DNA from: Campylobacterales bacterium | GTDB lineage: Bacteria; Campylobacterota; Campylobacteria; Campylobacterales; Sulfurimonadaceae | Assembly: GCA_026390115.1 (NCBI GenBank) | Contig: JAPLGO010000039.1 | Span: 1-38,030 of the forward strand | Direction: 5' to 3' | DNA length: 38,030 nt | Shown: positions 6,677 to 14,301 of the stretch, one piece after another | Layout: each line of letters begins with the position of its first letter | Position numbering within the stretch: the stretch's first letter is position 1 | Notes under the pieces: model-generated | Seen by the model: only the letters and a program-made list of their open reading frames with translations | Told to the model about the DNA's origin: nothing | Database searches by the model: none | Translations under genes and position numbers: made by a program

Positions 6677-7766
6677 AATGTTGGAAGATCAAGAAGAAAT
6701 ATATAAAAGACAAGCCGCCATTCTCAAAAAGGGCTGGGATAGATTTATTACAAAGCATAAGACAAAAAACGGTTCAATTTTAGATGTTATCGTCAGTGTG
6801 CGTGCTATAGAATTAGAAAACAGACCCTATTTATATACAACTTTTCATGATATAACAGTAGAAAAAAAATACGAAAGACAATTAATCGAAGTCAAAACGG
6901 AGCTTGAAAGACAAAAGATATTTATTACAAGTCTTTTAGATGAACAGCCCAATATGATGCTTCTTACTGATGGAAAAACTTCCTCATTTATGAATAAGGC
7001 AGCACTTAAATATTTTAAATGTAAAAGCTTAAGTGAATTTATAGAACGTTACAACTGTATTTCTCATCAATTTGTCAGTAACGATATGTATTTTCATCTT
7101 GGAAAAGTTCAAGATGAACCAAACTGGATTGAAGCACTTTTAAAACTTTCGCAAGACCGGCATATAGTTACTATACAATCATTGAGCGATGAAATTATCA
7201 GAGCATTTAATGTCTCAGTGAGGGAGTTTAACAACAATTATCTAGTTAATTTTACGGATATTAGTGAAACAATAGTCAAACAACGTAATTTAGAAGATAA
7301 GACTATACATGACAAGCTCACAAAGGCCTACAACAGAGAATATTTTGAACAAAACATTCAAACAATTTTAGCTCAAAATAAAACTATTGCATTTGCCATG
7401 GTTGATATAGATCATTTTAAAAATATCAACGACACCTATGGCCACGATGTTGGAGATAAAGTCTTAAAAGAACTGGTTAAAGTCTTAAAAGACTTTTCGA
7501 GGAAAGAAGATATCCTTATAAGATGGGGTGGAGAAGAATTTTTGCTACTTTTAAAAGTGGATGATAAAGTAACGCTCACAAAGATTCTAGAACATATAAG
7601 AAAGGCTATCGAAAACTATAAATTTACTATCGTTAATAAAGTCACATGTAGCTTTGGGGCAGTTTTGCATAATCCGTCTCATCCATGGCAAATAACTTTT
7701 AAATCAGCAGATGTTGCATTATATGATGCAAAAAATTCCGGTAGGAATAAAGTTGTACTCTGTTAA
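6642..7766 (+). CDS. PAS-GGDEF diguanylate cyclase, C-terminal part of the frameshifted gene
   Basis: The frame opens with the second half of the PAS domain cut at 6659, which ends in YTTFHDITVEKKYERQL, then a divergent PAS-like segment (about residues 95-210) and a GGDEF domain (about 215-372). The active-site motif reads RWGGEEF, and the inhibitory I-site RKED lies five residues before it, so the domain looks catalytically competent and product-regulated. It would make cyclic di-GMP from two GTP. The ATG at 6642 lies inside the upstream frame and is probably not a true start. Joining both frames at the CT repeat gives one protein of about 917 residues. If expressed alone, the sensor input is lost. 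Confidence 0.8.
   Translation: MKNLSNSLSDIEMLEDQEEIYKRQAAILKKGWDRFITKHKTKNGSILDVIVSVRAIELENRPYLYTTFHDITVEKKYERQLIEVKTELERQKIFITSLLDEQPNMMLLTDGKTSSFMNKAALKYFKCKSLSEFIERYNCISHQFVSNDMYFHLGKVQDEPNWIEALLKLSQDRHIVTIQSLSDEIIRAFNVSVREFNNNYLVNFTDISETIVKQRNLEDKTIHDKLTKAYNREYFEQNIQTILAQNKTIAFAMVDIDHFKNINDTYGHDVGDKVLKELVKVLKDFSRKEDILIRWGGEEFLLLLKVDDKVTLTKILEHIRKAIENYKFTIVNKVTCSFGAVLHNPSHPWQITFKSADVALYDAKNSGRNKVVLC
6659..6668 (+). other. CT-repeat frameshift joining the two PAS/GGDEF frames
   Basis: The sequence CTCTCTCTCC separates the two frames. In the upstream frame it reads Leu-Ser-Leu-Arg-His-stop. One extra CT unit would give FKQLSLSDIE, a normal PAS continuation, and rejoin the GGDEF frame. The position inside a dinucleotide repeat suggests slipped-strand mutation, a programmed shift or a sequencing error; these cannot be separated here. 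Confidence 0.75.
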
Positions 7767-7936
7767 ATTAGATGTCTGCTATTAGGCACCGAGTGCGTTT
7801 CATCTCACTAATAAGGGGCTGAAAATAATTTTGTGTTGGAGTGTAATAAATTCTGTTTTAACACCTAAATTCATGTGACAACAGTGCCTTTGACAAGCTA
7901 TTCCTTCTATCTTTTGGCGTAAAATAAGAGCTATTT

Positions 7937-7987
7937 ATGGCTAATATTGCTACTATTGCGAGATTATTAAACAAAGAGAAAGAGTAG
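7937..7987 (+). CDS. Possible 16-codon leader peptide
   Basis: ATG at 7937 opens MANIATIARLLNKEKE and stops one base before the ATG of the membrane diguanylate cyclase. A weak AAGAG site precedes it by a few bases. The tight spacing would allow translational coupling with the downstream gene. There is no family resemblance, so it could be chance. Confidence 0.25.
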   Translation: MANIATIARLLNKEKE

Positions 7988-7988
7988 A

Positions 7989-9554
7989 ATGAAAGTAAAA
8001 AACATGTTGTTAAAAACGATTTTTTTTAAGCTATTGCTTATAATAGGGCTTATAGAGTTTCTTTTAATGAGTCTGTTTTACTTTATTGTTACCCTTCCTC
8101 CTTTTATGGAAGCTTTAGCGGATGTATTTTTATTGGCGCTGTTGAGTACTCCTTTTATTTATATTTTTGTACTAAGACCGATAGAAGTGGTTTTTATAAG
8201 ACAAAAAAAACTTGAAGAATCTATGCTCCATCTTTCTAATCAGTTCATTGATAATATTGACTATGAATTTGATAAAAAAATTCAATCTGTTCTTTCTGTT
8301 ACAGCAGATGCCTTTGAGAGTATCTCATGTGGAGCCATATATGAGGTAAAAGATGAGACTTATCAGCAATATTTCCACTATGTTAAAGATAATAGTGAAT
8401 CGGCACTATTTCCTTTAAAAATCGGGCAGAGTGATTTCTCTTATATGAATGAGATACTTCTCAAGAAACAGAGTCTCTTTTTTTGCAAGAATAATGTTAC
8501 TGACAAAAAAATAATCGAATTATTTAAATCGAATCAAGGGTGCATTATTATCATTCCTATGTTTTCAAAGGCAAAACTTGAAGGATTTATCTGTTTTGAG
8601 ACTTATTCGACACAAGAACTGCATCATGATGAAATTTTAATTCTTATCATTGCCGCTCAAATGATTATTAATGCAATGAAACGCCACGAAATTGATCAGC
8701 AACTTAAGAAGTTTTCCAATGCATTGATGCAAACAGGTGATGCTGTTTCTATAACGGATAGAAAAGGAATTATTGAATATGTAAACCCCGCATTTGAAGC
8801 TTTAACAAAATATAGTGAAAACGAGCTGATAGGAAAAAAATCGTCGATAATGAAGTCAGGTATGCATGAGGATATTTTTTATCATGAAGTATGGCAAACC
8901 ATTGTGCGAGGAGAACCGTTTCATGGAGAATTCATCAATAAAGATAAAAGTGGAATTTTGTATTATGAAGATAAGACAATTACATCCATCAAGAATGATG
9001 AAGGCGAGATAACTAATTATCTTTCTACTGGTCGCGATATTACGCAAAGAAAGGCGATGGAGCATGTTTTGCGTGAACTTGCTGCCAAAGATAACCTCAC
9101 TAAAGTGTTTAATCGAAGTCAATGGGATATCTTCTATAATAATTTTGTAGATAAAAAAGATATGCATTGTGGGTTTTATCTTCTTTTATATGATATCGAT
9201 AATTTTAAAAAAATAAATGATACCTTTGGTCATCAACAGGGAGATGTGGTCCTTAAAGAAATTGCATCCCGCGTACAAGAAGCAATTCGTCCCGAAGACA
9301 TTCTCCTACGTTGGGGAGGAGAAGAGTTTATCATTATGACACTTTTTGAAAATGATGAAAAAGCATTAAGTTTTTCCGAACGAATCAGAGAGGTGGTCTC
9401 ATCTTGTAGATTTGATGAAATCGGACATGTCTCTGTCAGTATAGGGATTGCTCGGCATGATGAGTGGATGGATAAAGATACGCTCGTAGAGAAGGCAGAC
9501 CAAGCAATGTATCAAGCCAAAAAAGAGGGAAAGAACAGGGTAAAATTTTTATAA
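7989..9554 (+). CDS. Membrane-anchored GAF-PAS-GGDEF diguanylate cyclase
   Basis: A 521-residue protein with two transmembrane segments (about 12-34 and 40-62, with almost no loop between them), a GAF-like domain (about 75-228), one PAS domain (about 232-350, closing in TGRDITQRKAMEH) and a GGDEF domain (about 355-521). The active site is RWGGEEF with the I-site RPED five residues upstream, so it should synthesise cyclic di-GMP and be feedback-inhibited. Both sensor domains face the cytoplasm in this layout. The ribosome site is in AAAGAGAAAGAG just before the ATG. It follows the first diguanylate cyclase after 222 bp and is convergent with yaeQ, with only 8 bp between the stop codons. Confidence 0.88.
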   Translation: MKVKNMLLKTIFFKLLLIIGLIEFLLMSLFYFIVTLPPFMEALADVFLLALLSTPFIYIFVLRPIEVVFIRQKKLEESMLHLSNQFIDNIDYEFDKKIQSVLSVTADAFESISCGAIYEVKDETYQQYFHYVKDNSESALFPLKIGQSDFSYMNEILLKKQSLFFCKNNVTDKKIIELFKSNQGCIIIIPMFSKAKLEGFICFETYSTQELHHDEILILIIAAQMIINAMKRHEIDQQLKKFSNALMQTGDAVSITDRKGIIEYVNPAFEALTKYSENELIGKKSSIMKSGMHEDIFYHEVWQTIVRGEPFHGEFINKDKSGILYYEDKTITSIKNDEGEITNYLSTGRDITQRKAMEHVLRELAAKDNLTKVFNRSQWDIFYNNFVDKKDMHCGFYLLLYDIDNFKKINDTFGHQQGDVVLKEIASRVQEAIRPEDILLRWGGEEFIIMTLFENDEKALSFSERIREVVSSCRFDEIGHVSVSIGIARHDEWMDKDTLVEKADQAMYQAKKEGKNRVKFL

Positions 9555-9562
9555 AGGCTGAG

Positions 9563-10099
9563 TTAAATTTTTTTTAATATCTCTTCTCTTATGAATACAC
9601 TCTCTTCATCATGAATCAAAGTAAGTTCACTGTCACTGATGTTGCACTGCAGAGACATGGTTCGCTCAACTAACTGCTCTATAGCACCATCAATATGAAG
9701 ATGAATTACAGAAAGATTTTTAAAGCGTTTGAGTGAACTCTCTACATGCTTGTACCAAGCTAATGCGCTTCCCTCCTGATAGGTGTAAATAATAACTTTT
9801 TGTGAGCGTCCGCACGCTTTTCTGATTCGTTTCTCATCCGGCTGACCCAAATCTATCCATAATAGAATCTCTCCATCCAGTGCTTTTTGCCATAAGTCCG
9901 GTTCATCATCTTGTGAAATTCCTTTACAGAATTGCAGCGTTTCATTAGCATTAAGAACAAATGCCGCTAATCGCACCATCAAACGTAAATCATTTTCCGA
10001 TGGGTGCTTAGCCAGAGTTAAATTGTGTTCTGCATAATAGTGAGAATCCATATTTGCAATATTGAGAGAGGCTTTATGAATCGTTGCTTTAGTGGACAT
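9563..10099 (-). CDS. yaeQ: YaeQ family protein
   Basis: A 178-residue protein with the full YaeQ pattern: KATIHKASLNIANMD at the N-terminus, LTLAKHPSE, DDEPDLW, LWIDLGQPDEKRIRKAC and RTMSLQ. The fold resembles PD-(D/E)XK nucleases, and D-E-P, D-L-G and the following D-E are the residues shared with that group, but no activity is firmly established for the family. The length matches Escherichia coli YaeQ. The ribosome site AAGGA lies six bases before the ATG. It stands alone on this strand, convergent with the diguanylate cyclase gene. Confidence 0.88.
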   Translation of the reverse strand: MSTKATIHKASLNIANMDSHYYAEHNLTLAKHPSENDLRLMVRLAAFVLNANETLQFCKGISQDDEPDLWQKALDGEILLWIDLGQPDEKRIRKACGRSQKVIIYTYQEGSALAWYKHVESSLKRFKNLSVIHLHIDGAIEQLVERTMSLQCNISDSELTLIHDEESVFIREEILKKI

Positions 10100-10216
10100 A
10101 TTTTTCCTTGATTTTATGATGGAGAGTATAGCAGATAGAGGCTAAAAGCTGATTGTTTAAGTAAAACTATGTGACAATGCAAGGATAGAAACAATAACAC
10201 TTTATAAGGCATACCC

Positions 10217-10549
10217 ATGAAACAATCACCTAAAAAATATTATAGCAATACAACCAAAACACCTCACAATAATAGAAGAAATTTACCGCCAAAAAGTAGC
10301 AGTACAGATGTCTCTCCTAAAAATGAGGTTAAGGAGATGTTTATGAAATGGTTTAAAAAGAATAATATCGTTGGACAGATTATGAGTAAGCAGGATGTAG
10401 TGCAAAATATCTTGACTAAAATAAATGCAAAACAGGAAGATGCTCTGGGGAATGCAATAAATGAACTAAAACATGAAGGCTTAATTGAGGTCAAAGAAGA
10501 TGGAGTTACTTTAGTCTTGACTCAAAAAGGTACTGAACACATTTTATAG
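10217..10549 (+). CDS. Small protein with a disordered N-terminus and winged-helix-like C-terminus
   Basis: A 110-residue protein I do not recognise. Residues 1-35 are rich in Lys, Asn, Pro and Ser and probably disordered. From about residue 38 the pattern of helices followed by GLIEVKEDGVTLVLTQKGTEHI looks like a small winged-helix domain, whose final hairpin often contacts nucleic acid. It is divergent from yaeQ. The ribosome site before the ATG (AAGGCATACCC) is moderate. The DNA- or RNA-binding role is only a guess from shape. Confidence 0.6.
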   Translation: MKQSPKKYYSNTTKTPHNNRRNLPPKSSSTDVSPKNEVKEMFMKWFKKNNIVGQIMSKQDVVQNILTKINAKQEDALGNAINELKHEGLIEVKEDGVTLVLTQKGTEHIL

Positions 10550-10624
10550 TTTCATGAACCCGTTATTGTAGTTCCTTTACTTTTTGTGATAGAATTATAT
10601 TTATATAAAAAAATAGGAATTAAA

Positions 10625-10852
10625 ATGCAAAGTTTAACAAGTTTACAAAGATTAAGTGAAAAAATATCGCAAATAGTAAAAAATCAGGATTCTTTAAAAA
10701 GTGAGAATGAAGCTATTCGTAACGAACTTATTACATTAAAAGCTGAAAAAGAAATAAAAGACCAAGAGATAGAAAAACTTGTTGAACAAAACGCCAAAAA
10801 AGATTTAGAGATAGAAGAGATTGTAAGTAAAATAGAAAGTATTTTAGGCTAA
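10625..10852 (+). CDS. Small coiled-coil protein
   Basis: A 75-residue protein made almost wholly of heptad-like charged helix from residue 5 to 70 (LQRLSEKISQIVKNQD ... KDQEIEKLVEQNAKKDLEIEEI). The frame opens further upstream at 10586, but the ATG at 10625 has an AGGAA site five bases before it and removes an atypical tail. Small coiled coils of this kind include ZapB-like cell-division proteins, but I cannot assign it. The next gene starts 7 bp downstream, so the two are probably one operon. Confidence 0.6.
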   Translation: MQSLTSLQRLSEKISQIVKNQDSLKSENEAIRNELITLKAEKEIKDQEIEKLVEQNAKKDLEIEEIVSKIESILG

Positions 10853-10859
10853 AACGTAG

Positions 10860-11078
10860 ATGAGTAAAAAGATTTGTTTGGATATAGACGGTCATCGTTT
10901 TGATGTTAATCTTGATGATGAATTTGCTTTTTATTTAGAGCAGCAGATGACAAAGGATTTCAACATGGATGGCAAAAATGAGTTGAAAGTATTGCTTCAA
11001 GCATATGTGAGAAAAAATCATGATTTTTATATGCAAGAACAAGAAATAAAAGAGATATTAAAAAAAATAGAAAATTAG
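10860..11078 (+). CDS. Conserved-looking small protein of unknown function
   Basis: A 72-residue protein: an N-terminal beta-like part (KKICLDIDGHRFDVNLDDEFAFYLEQQM) then a helical, charged C-terminus. The layout of a cell-division ZapA-type N-terminus beside a coiled-coil partner upstream is suggestive but not enough for a name. It is 7 bp from the coiled-coil gene and ends 67 bp before tRNA-Arg. A transcript could run into the tRNA, although the tRNA has its own promoter. Confidence 0.55.
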   Translation: MSKKICLDIDGHRFDVNLDDEFAFYLEQQMTKDFNMDGKNELKVLLQAYVRKNHDFYMQEQEIKEILKKIEN

Positions 11079-11108
11079 TCCCCATTTTATAATACTGTAA
11101 GTTAAAGG

Positions 11109-11117
11109 TGATATAAT
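11109..11117 (+). promoter_or_regulatory. Extended -10 promoter of tRNA-Arg
   Basis: TG-A-TATAAT at 11109-11117 is a perfect extended -10 element 28 bases before the mature tRNA 5' end. No good -35 is visible, which fits extended -10 promoters. Confidence 0.55.
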
Positions 11118-11145
11118 TTCGTCCTCTTCTTAATGGAGATGATGC

Positions 11146-11222
11146 GCGCTCGTAGCTCAGCTGGATAGAGCATTGGTTTGCGGTACCAAAGGTCACAGGT
11201 TCGACTCCTGTCGGGCGCACCA
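11146..11222 (+). tRNA. tRNA-Arg (anticodon GCG), CCA encoded
   Basis: The cloverleaf folds fully. The acceptor stem GCGCTCG (11146-11152) pairs with CGGGCGC (11212-11218); the D stem is GCTC/GAGC. The anticodon stem TTGGT/ACCAA encloses the loop TTGCGGT with anticodon GCG at 11180-11182, reading CGC (and CGU by wobble). The T arm is ACAGG-TTCGACT-CCTGT, followed by discriminator A and an encoded CCA at 11220-11222. G37 next to G36 of the anticodon fits arginine tRNAs. Many bacteria read these codons with an ACG anticodon instead. Confidence 0.93.
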
Positions 11223-11393
11223 CATTTAAAAACTTTAAATCTCACTTCTACCTTAGATTAATCTCACAAGTTTTATCATGTCAAAAAAATGCAAAATTAG
11301 TTTTATTTAGTAGTTTTTTTTGAGAGAGAGGATGTATCTCTATTGCTTTCAATACACTTTGATAATCTATGAAATATGGAATTGAGCTAGAGA

Positions 11394-11410
11394 AGAGTAA
11401 AAATTACTCT
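11394..11410. terminator. Stem-loop downstream of dnaK
   Basis: A perfect 7-bp inverted repeat AGAGTAA-AAA-TTACTCT. It can pair further on both sides (GAG-A / T-CTC) with a mismatch. It lies between the convergent tRNA-Arg and dnaK genes, so it could stop either transcript, but neither strand has a good T-run after it. Part of it derives from a decayed copy of the dnaK tail. Confidence 0.35.
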
Positions 11411-11520
11411 ATCTCTCAGCGTCAATGTTTCTTGATGTTTTAACTTTATTTTATTTCAGCGTCTATTACGTCGTCCACTGTTCTAGATGTTTCATCTTAC
11501 TCTATCTCAGCATCTATAAC
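11406..11520 (-). repeat. Decayed tandem duplications of the dnaK 3' end
   Basis: The last codons of dnaK (DDVIDAEIE-stop, ending at 11497) are repeated downstream with a period of about 51 bp. In the same frame after the dnaK stop, the next 16 codons read [16 protein letters not shown] followed by a stop at 11446-11448. A third, partial copy (IDAE-like bases, ATTGACGCTGAGAGATAGAGTAA on the minus strand written in two parts) lies at about 11406-11428 and carries a 2-base insertion. The copies differ by several substitutions, so the duplication is old. Confidence 0.8.
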
Positions 11521-13383
11521 GTCGTCCTCTTCTTTTTTCTTTTTAGTGTCTGCTTCGCCGCTTGGAGCACCTTCTTCTTTTTTGTACATTTGCTCTGCCA
11601 TTTTGTGACTTGCTTCTGTGAGAGTTTTTACTTTTGCTTCAATTTGCTCTTTTGTAGCATTTGTATCTTTGAGAGTATCTTTAAGTTCAGTTATTGCACT
11701 TTCAATTTTTGCTTTTTCCTCAGCAGAAATTTTTTCACCGATTTCACCTAGTGATTTTTCAGTTTGAGCGATAAGTGCATCCGCCTGATTTTTAAGGTCA
11801 ACTAACGCTTTTCTTTTTGAATCTTCAGCTTTGTGAGCTTCAGCATCTTGAACCATTTTGTTAATCTCTTCTTCGCTTAATCCAGAACTTCCGCTAATTG
11901 TGATTGATTGAGATTTTCCAGTGCCTTTATCAGTCGAGCTAACAGTTAAAATACCGTTTGCATCGATGTCAAAAGTTACTTCAATCTGAGGAACACCTCT
12001 TGGAGCTGCAGCAATATTCCCTAGTTCAAATAAACCTAAAGATTTGTTGTCTTTTGCAAACTCTCTCTCACCTTGAACAACCGAGATACTAACAGCTGGC
12101 TGATTGTCCTCTGCAGTTGAGAAAACTTGAGATTTTTTAACAGGAATTGTCGTGCCTTTTTCGATGATTTTCGTAGCAATTCCACCTAAAGTTTCAATTC
12201 CAAGAGACAATGGAGTGACATCTAAAAGAAGTACATCTTTAACATCTCCTCTTAAAACTCCACCTTGAATGGCTGCACCGGCTGCAACAACTTCATCAGG
12301 ATTTACGCTTTTGTTCAGGTTTTTTCCACCAAAGTAATCAGAAACCATTTTTTGTGCCAATGGAACACGGATAGAACCACCAACCATAATAATCTCTTTG
12401 ATAGCATTGTTATCTAAACCAGACTCTTTCATAGCTGTTTTGATGTGGTCAATCGTCTCTTTTACAAGACTTTCAATCATTCCCTCAAACTTAGCACGAG
12501 TAAGTTTGAGAACCAAGTGTTGCGGTCCAGCTTCTGTCATAGTGATAAACGGCAGGTTAATCTCAGTTTCAGTAGATGAACTTAACTCTTTTTTAGCATT
12601 TTCAGCAGCATCTTTTAATCTTTGAAGTGCCATTTTGTCATTCTTGAGGTCGATTCCATGTGAGCTTTTGAACTCAGCATTGAGATAATCTACAATTTTA
12701 TTGTCAAAGTCATCTCCACCTAGAAATGCGTTACCATCCGTTGAGAGAACCTCAAAAGTACCATCAGAAATCTCTAAAACAGTAACATCAAATGTACCGC
12801 CTCCAAGGTCATAAACAAGTACATTCTCTTCAGCTTTGCTCTCTAAACCGTATGCAAGTGCAGAAGCAGTCGGTTCATTGATAATACGAAGAACATTGAG
12901 TCCTGCGATTGTTCCGGCATCTTTCGTAGCCTTTCTTTGTGCATCATTGAAGTAAGCAGGAACTGTAATAACCGCATCCGTTACCGTTGAACCTAAATAA
13001 CTCTCGGCATCTGCTTTTAGTTTTGATAAAATTTTAGCCGATATCTCTTGTGGTGTGTAAATTTTACCATCTACATTTACGGCAGCCATTCCATCTTTGT
13101 CAACTATATTATAAGTTACTTTGTCATGCGCTGCTTTCGCATTCTCTTCACTCATCATCAGACCCATAATTCTTTTGATAGAAGAGATGGTTTTGTGTGG
13201 GTTTGTAATTGCTTGTCGTTTTGCAGGGTCTCCTACTAAAACTTCACCTTTGTCTGTAAACGCTACAACGGAAGGAGTTGTGTTCTTACCTTCTTTATTA
13301 GGGATGATTTTTGCTTCCCCTCCCTCATAAACTGCTACACATGAATTTGTTGTTCCTAAATCTATACCTATTACTTTGCTCAT
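11497..13383 (-). CDS. dnaK: Chaperone DnaK (Hsp70)
   Basis: A 628-residue Hsp70. The ATPase domain (about 1-380) carries [13 protein letters not shown] (residues 5-17), the phosphate loop [14 protein letters not shown] and [10 protein letters not shown] (Ile replaces the usual Thr). The substrate domain follows, with a helical lid and the C-terminal tail VIDAEIE typical of bacterial DnaK. It folds proteins in an ATP-driven cycle with GrpE and a J-protein. It lies 154 bp after grpE and is probably transcribed from the HAIR-controlled promoter at 14140-14169. The ribosome site AAAGGAAA precedes the ATG. The sequence just past its stop holds decayed copies of its own 3' end. Confidence 0.98.
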   Translation of the reverse strand: MSKVIGIDLGTTNSCVAVYEGGEAKIIPNKEGKNTTPSVVAFTDKGEVLVGDPAKRQAITNPHKTISSIKRIMGLMMSEENAKAAHDKVTYNIVDKDGMAAVNVDGKIYTPQEISAKILSKLKADAESYLGSTVTDAVITVPAYFNDAQRKATKDAGTIAGLNVLRIINEPTASALAYGLESKAEENVLVYDLGGGTFDVTVLEISDGTFEVLSTDGNAFLGGDDFDNKIVDYLNAEFKSSHGIDLKNDKMALQRLKDAAENAKKELSSSTETEINLPFITMTEAGPQHLVLKLTRAKFEGMIESLVKETIDHIKTAMKESGLDNNAIKEIIMVGGSIRVPLAQKMVSDYFGGKNLNKSVNPDEVVAAGAAIQGGVLRGDVKDVLLLDVTPLSLGIETLGGIATKIIEKGTTIPVKKSQVFSTAEDNQPAVSISVVQGEREFAKDNKSLGLFELGNIAAAPRGVPQIEVTFDIDANGILTVSSTDKGTGKSQSITISGSSGLSEEEINKMVQDAEAHKAEDSKRKALVDLKNQADALIAQTEKSLGEIGEKISAEEKAKIESAITELKDTLKDTNATKEQIEAKVKTLTEASHKMAEQMYKKEEGAPSGEADTKKKKEEDDVIDAEIE

Positions 13384-13443
13384 TTAATTTCCTTTATTTT
13401 ATTTCATAAAATGAAGCAAATTGTTCGCTCCATTTATTATTCC

Positions 13444-13512
13444 GTAAAAGGAACAAGTCTCTTTTACACCGCTTGCACCGTTAAGGCGACTGAAGTTAGA
13501 TGCTCTGCATCT
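13444..13512 (-). other. Two hairpins in the grpE-dnaK intergenic mRNA
   Basis: The 154-bp gap (13384-13537) can form two perfect small stems: AGATGC-TCT-GCATCT (13498-13512) and GTAAAAG with CTTTTAC (13444-13450 and 13461-13467, 10-base loop). Neither is followed by a T-run, so they are not obvious terminators. They may set mRNA stability or the DnaK to GrpE ratio by processing; this is an inference. Confidence 0.45.
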
Positions 13513-13537
13513 TCTTTTCATACTAATTTATATTATT

Positions 13538-14101
13538 CTAATTCGCGACGACTACCATCGCTTCACGAAGTGGTCTCTCTTTATACTTATAGCCCGTTTG
13601 AAAAGTTTGAACAATCTGCCCACTCTCAACCGTATCACTGTCAATACTCTGAATGGCATTGTGAATGTTTGGATCAAATGGCTCATCATGTGCAACCATT
13701 GTCACACCATGTTTTTCCAAAGCGGTAGTTAGCTGCTTGAGTGTCAACTGCATTCCCTCTTTAATCTTTTCAATTAATTCACTTGGCTCCGCGTTAGATG
13801 TTGCAGAAGCTATTGCCATCTGAAGTGAATCCATAACTGGAATCATATCTTTTGCGAATTTCTCGTTTGAGTACTCAACGGCCGTATATTTTTCTCTCTC
13901 TAATCTTTTTTTGATGTTGTCAAAATCAGCATGAACTCTGGCATATTTATCTTTTAATGCTACAAGCTCCTCTTGTAAGAGATCGAACTCATTTTCAACA
14001 GCTACCGCTTCAGCTTCCGCCTCATCGTTAGTCAGTTCTTTGTTAACCTCTTCTTGCAGGGGTTCTTTTTGTAATTCATCTTTTTTTGATTGTTGTGACA
14101 T
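13538..14101 (-). CDS. grpE: Nucleotide exchange factor GrpE
   Basis: A 187-residue GrpE: an acidic N-terminal tail, a long coiled coil (about residues 35-95, ending in DFDNIKKRLEREK), and the C-terminal beta domain with EKHGVTMVAHDEPFDPNIHNAI and the end GYKYKERPLREAMVVVAN. As a dimer it opens DnaK to release ADP. The upstream hrcA gene found before grpE in Campylobacter and Helicobacter is absent here; the operon starts with grpE. GGAG lies 13 bases before the ATG, a rather long spacing. It is controlled by the HAIR-like promoter just upstream. Confidence 0.95.
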   Translation of the reverse strand: MSQQSKKDELQKEPLQEEVNKELTNDEAEAEAVAVENEFDLLQEELVALKDKYARVHADFDNIKKRLEREKYTAVEYSNEKFAKDMIPVMDSLQMAIASATSNAEPSELIEKIKEGMQLTLKQLTTALEKHGVTMVAHDEPFDPNIHNAIQSIDSDTVESGQIVQTFQTGYKYKERPLREAMVVVAN

Positions 14102-14139
14102 AATAGTTTTTCTTCTCCTTTTTTATAAAAGATGGCATT

Positions 14140-14169
14140 ATTATACATATTGAGCGTAACAATGTCAAG
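14140..14169 (-). promoter_or_regulatory. grpE-dnaK promoter with HAIR-like HspR operator
   Basis: On the minus strand TTGACA (14168-14163), a 17-base spacer and TATAAT (14145-14140) form a perfect sigma-70 promoter. CTTGACA-N7-GCTCAAT (14169-14149) overlaps the -35 and spacer. It matches the HAIR consensus CTTGAGT-N7-ACTCAAG at 5 of 7 bases in each half with exact spacing. HspR, encoded at 23138, should repress here in the absence of heat stress. Confidence 0.75.
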
Positions 14170-14301
14170 TGAAACTTTAGTATGGTAAGTAAGATAAGTT
14201 TAGTCTATCCTTATCAAGTATGTCTTTTGCTGCAATATACTCCAACTAAATACAATATATTAACATAATAATTCATTTTTAGTTTAAAATAAATTTGCCT
14301 T

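Noticed and set aside
7890-7925. Sigma-70 promoter before the membrane GGDEF gene (TTGACA ... TAAAAT)
   Set aside because: The spacer is 24 bases, too long for a working promoter.
5012-9554. Tandem duplication of one GGDEF gene
   Set aside because: The two proteins share only family motifs; domain order, membrane segments and linkers differ.
11425-11751. 108-codon plus-strand frame opposite the dnaK 3' end
   Set aside because: Low-complexity Phe/Cys/Leu product antisense to dnaK; the real signal there is the duplicated dnaK tail.
13411-13728. 105-codon plus-strand frame over the grpE start of dnaK gap
   Set aside because: Antisense to the conserved GrpE C-terminus and to the hairpin region; no ribosome site or family.
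14102-14300. CIRCE operator (HrcA site) before grpE
   Set aside because: No TTAGCACTC-N9-GAGTGCTAA pattern is present; the inverted repeat found fits HAIR instead.
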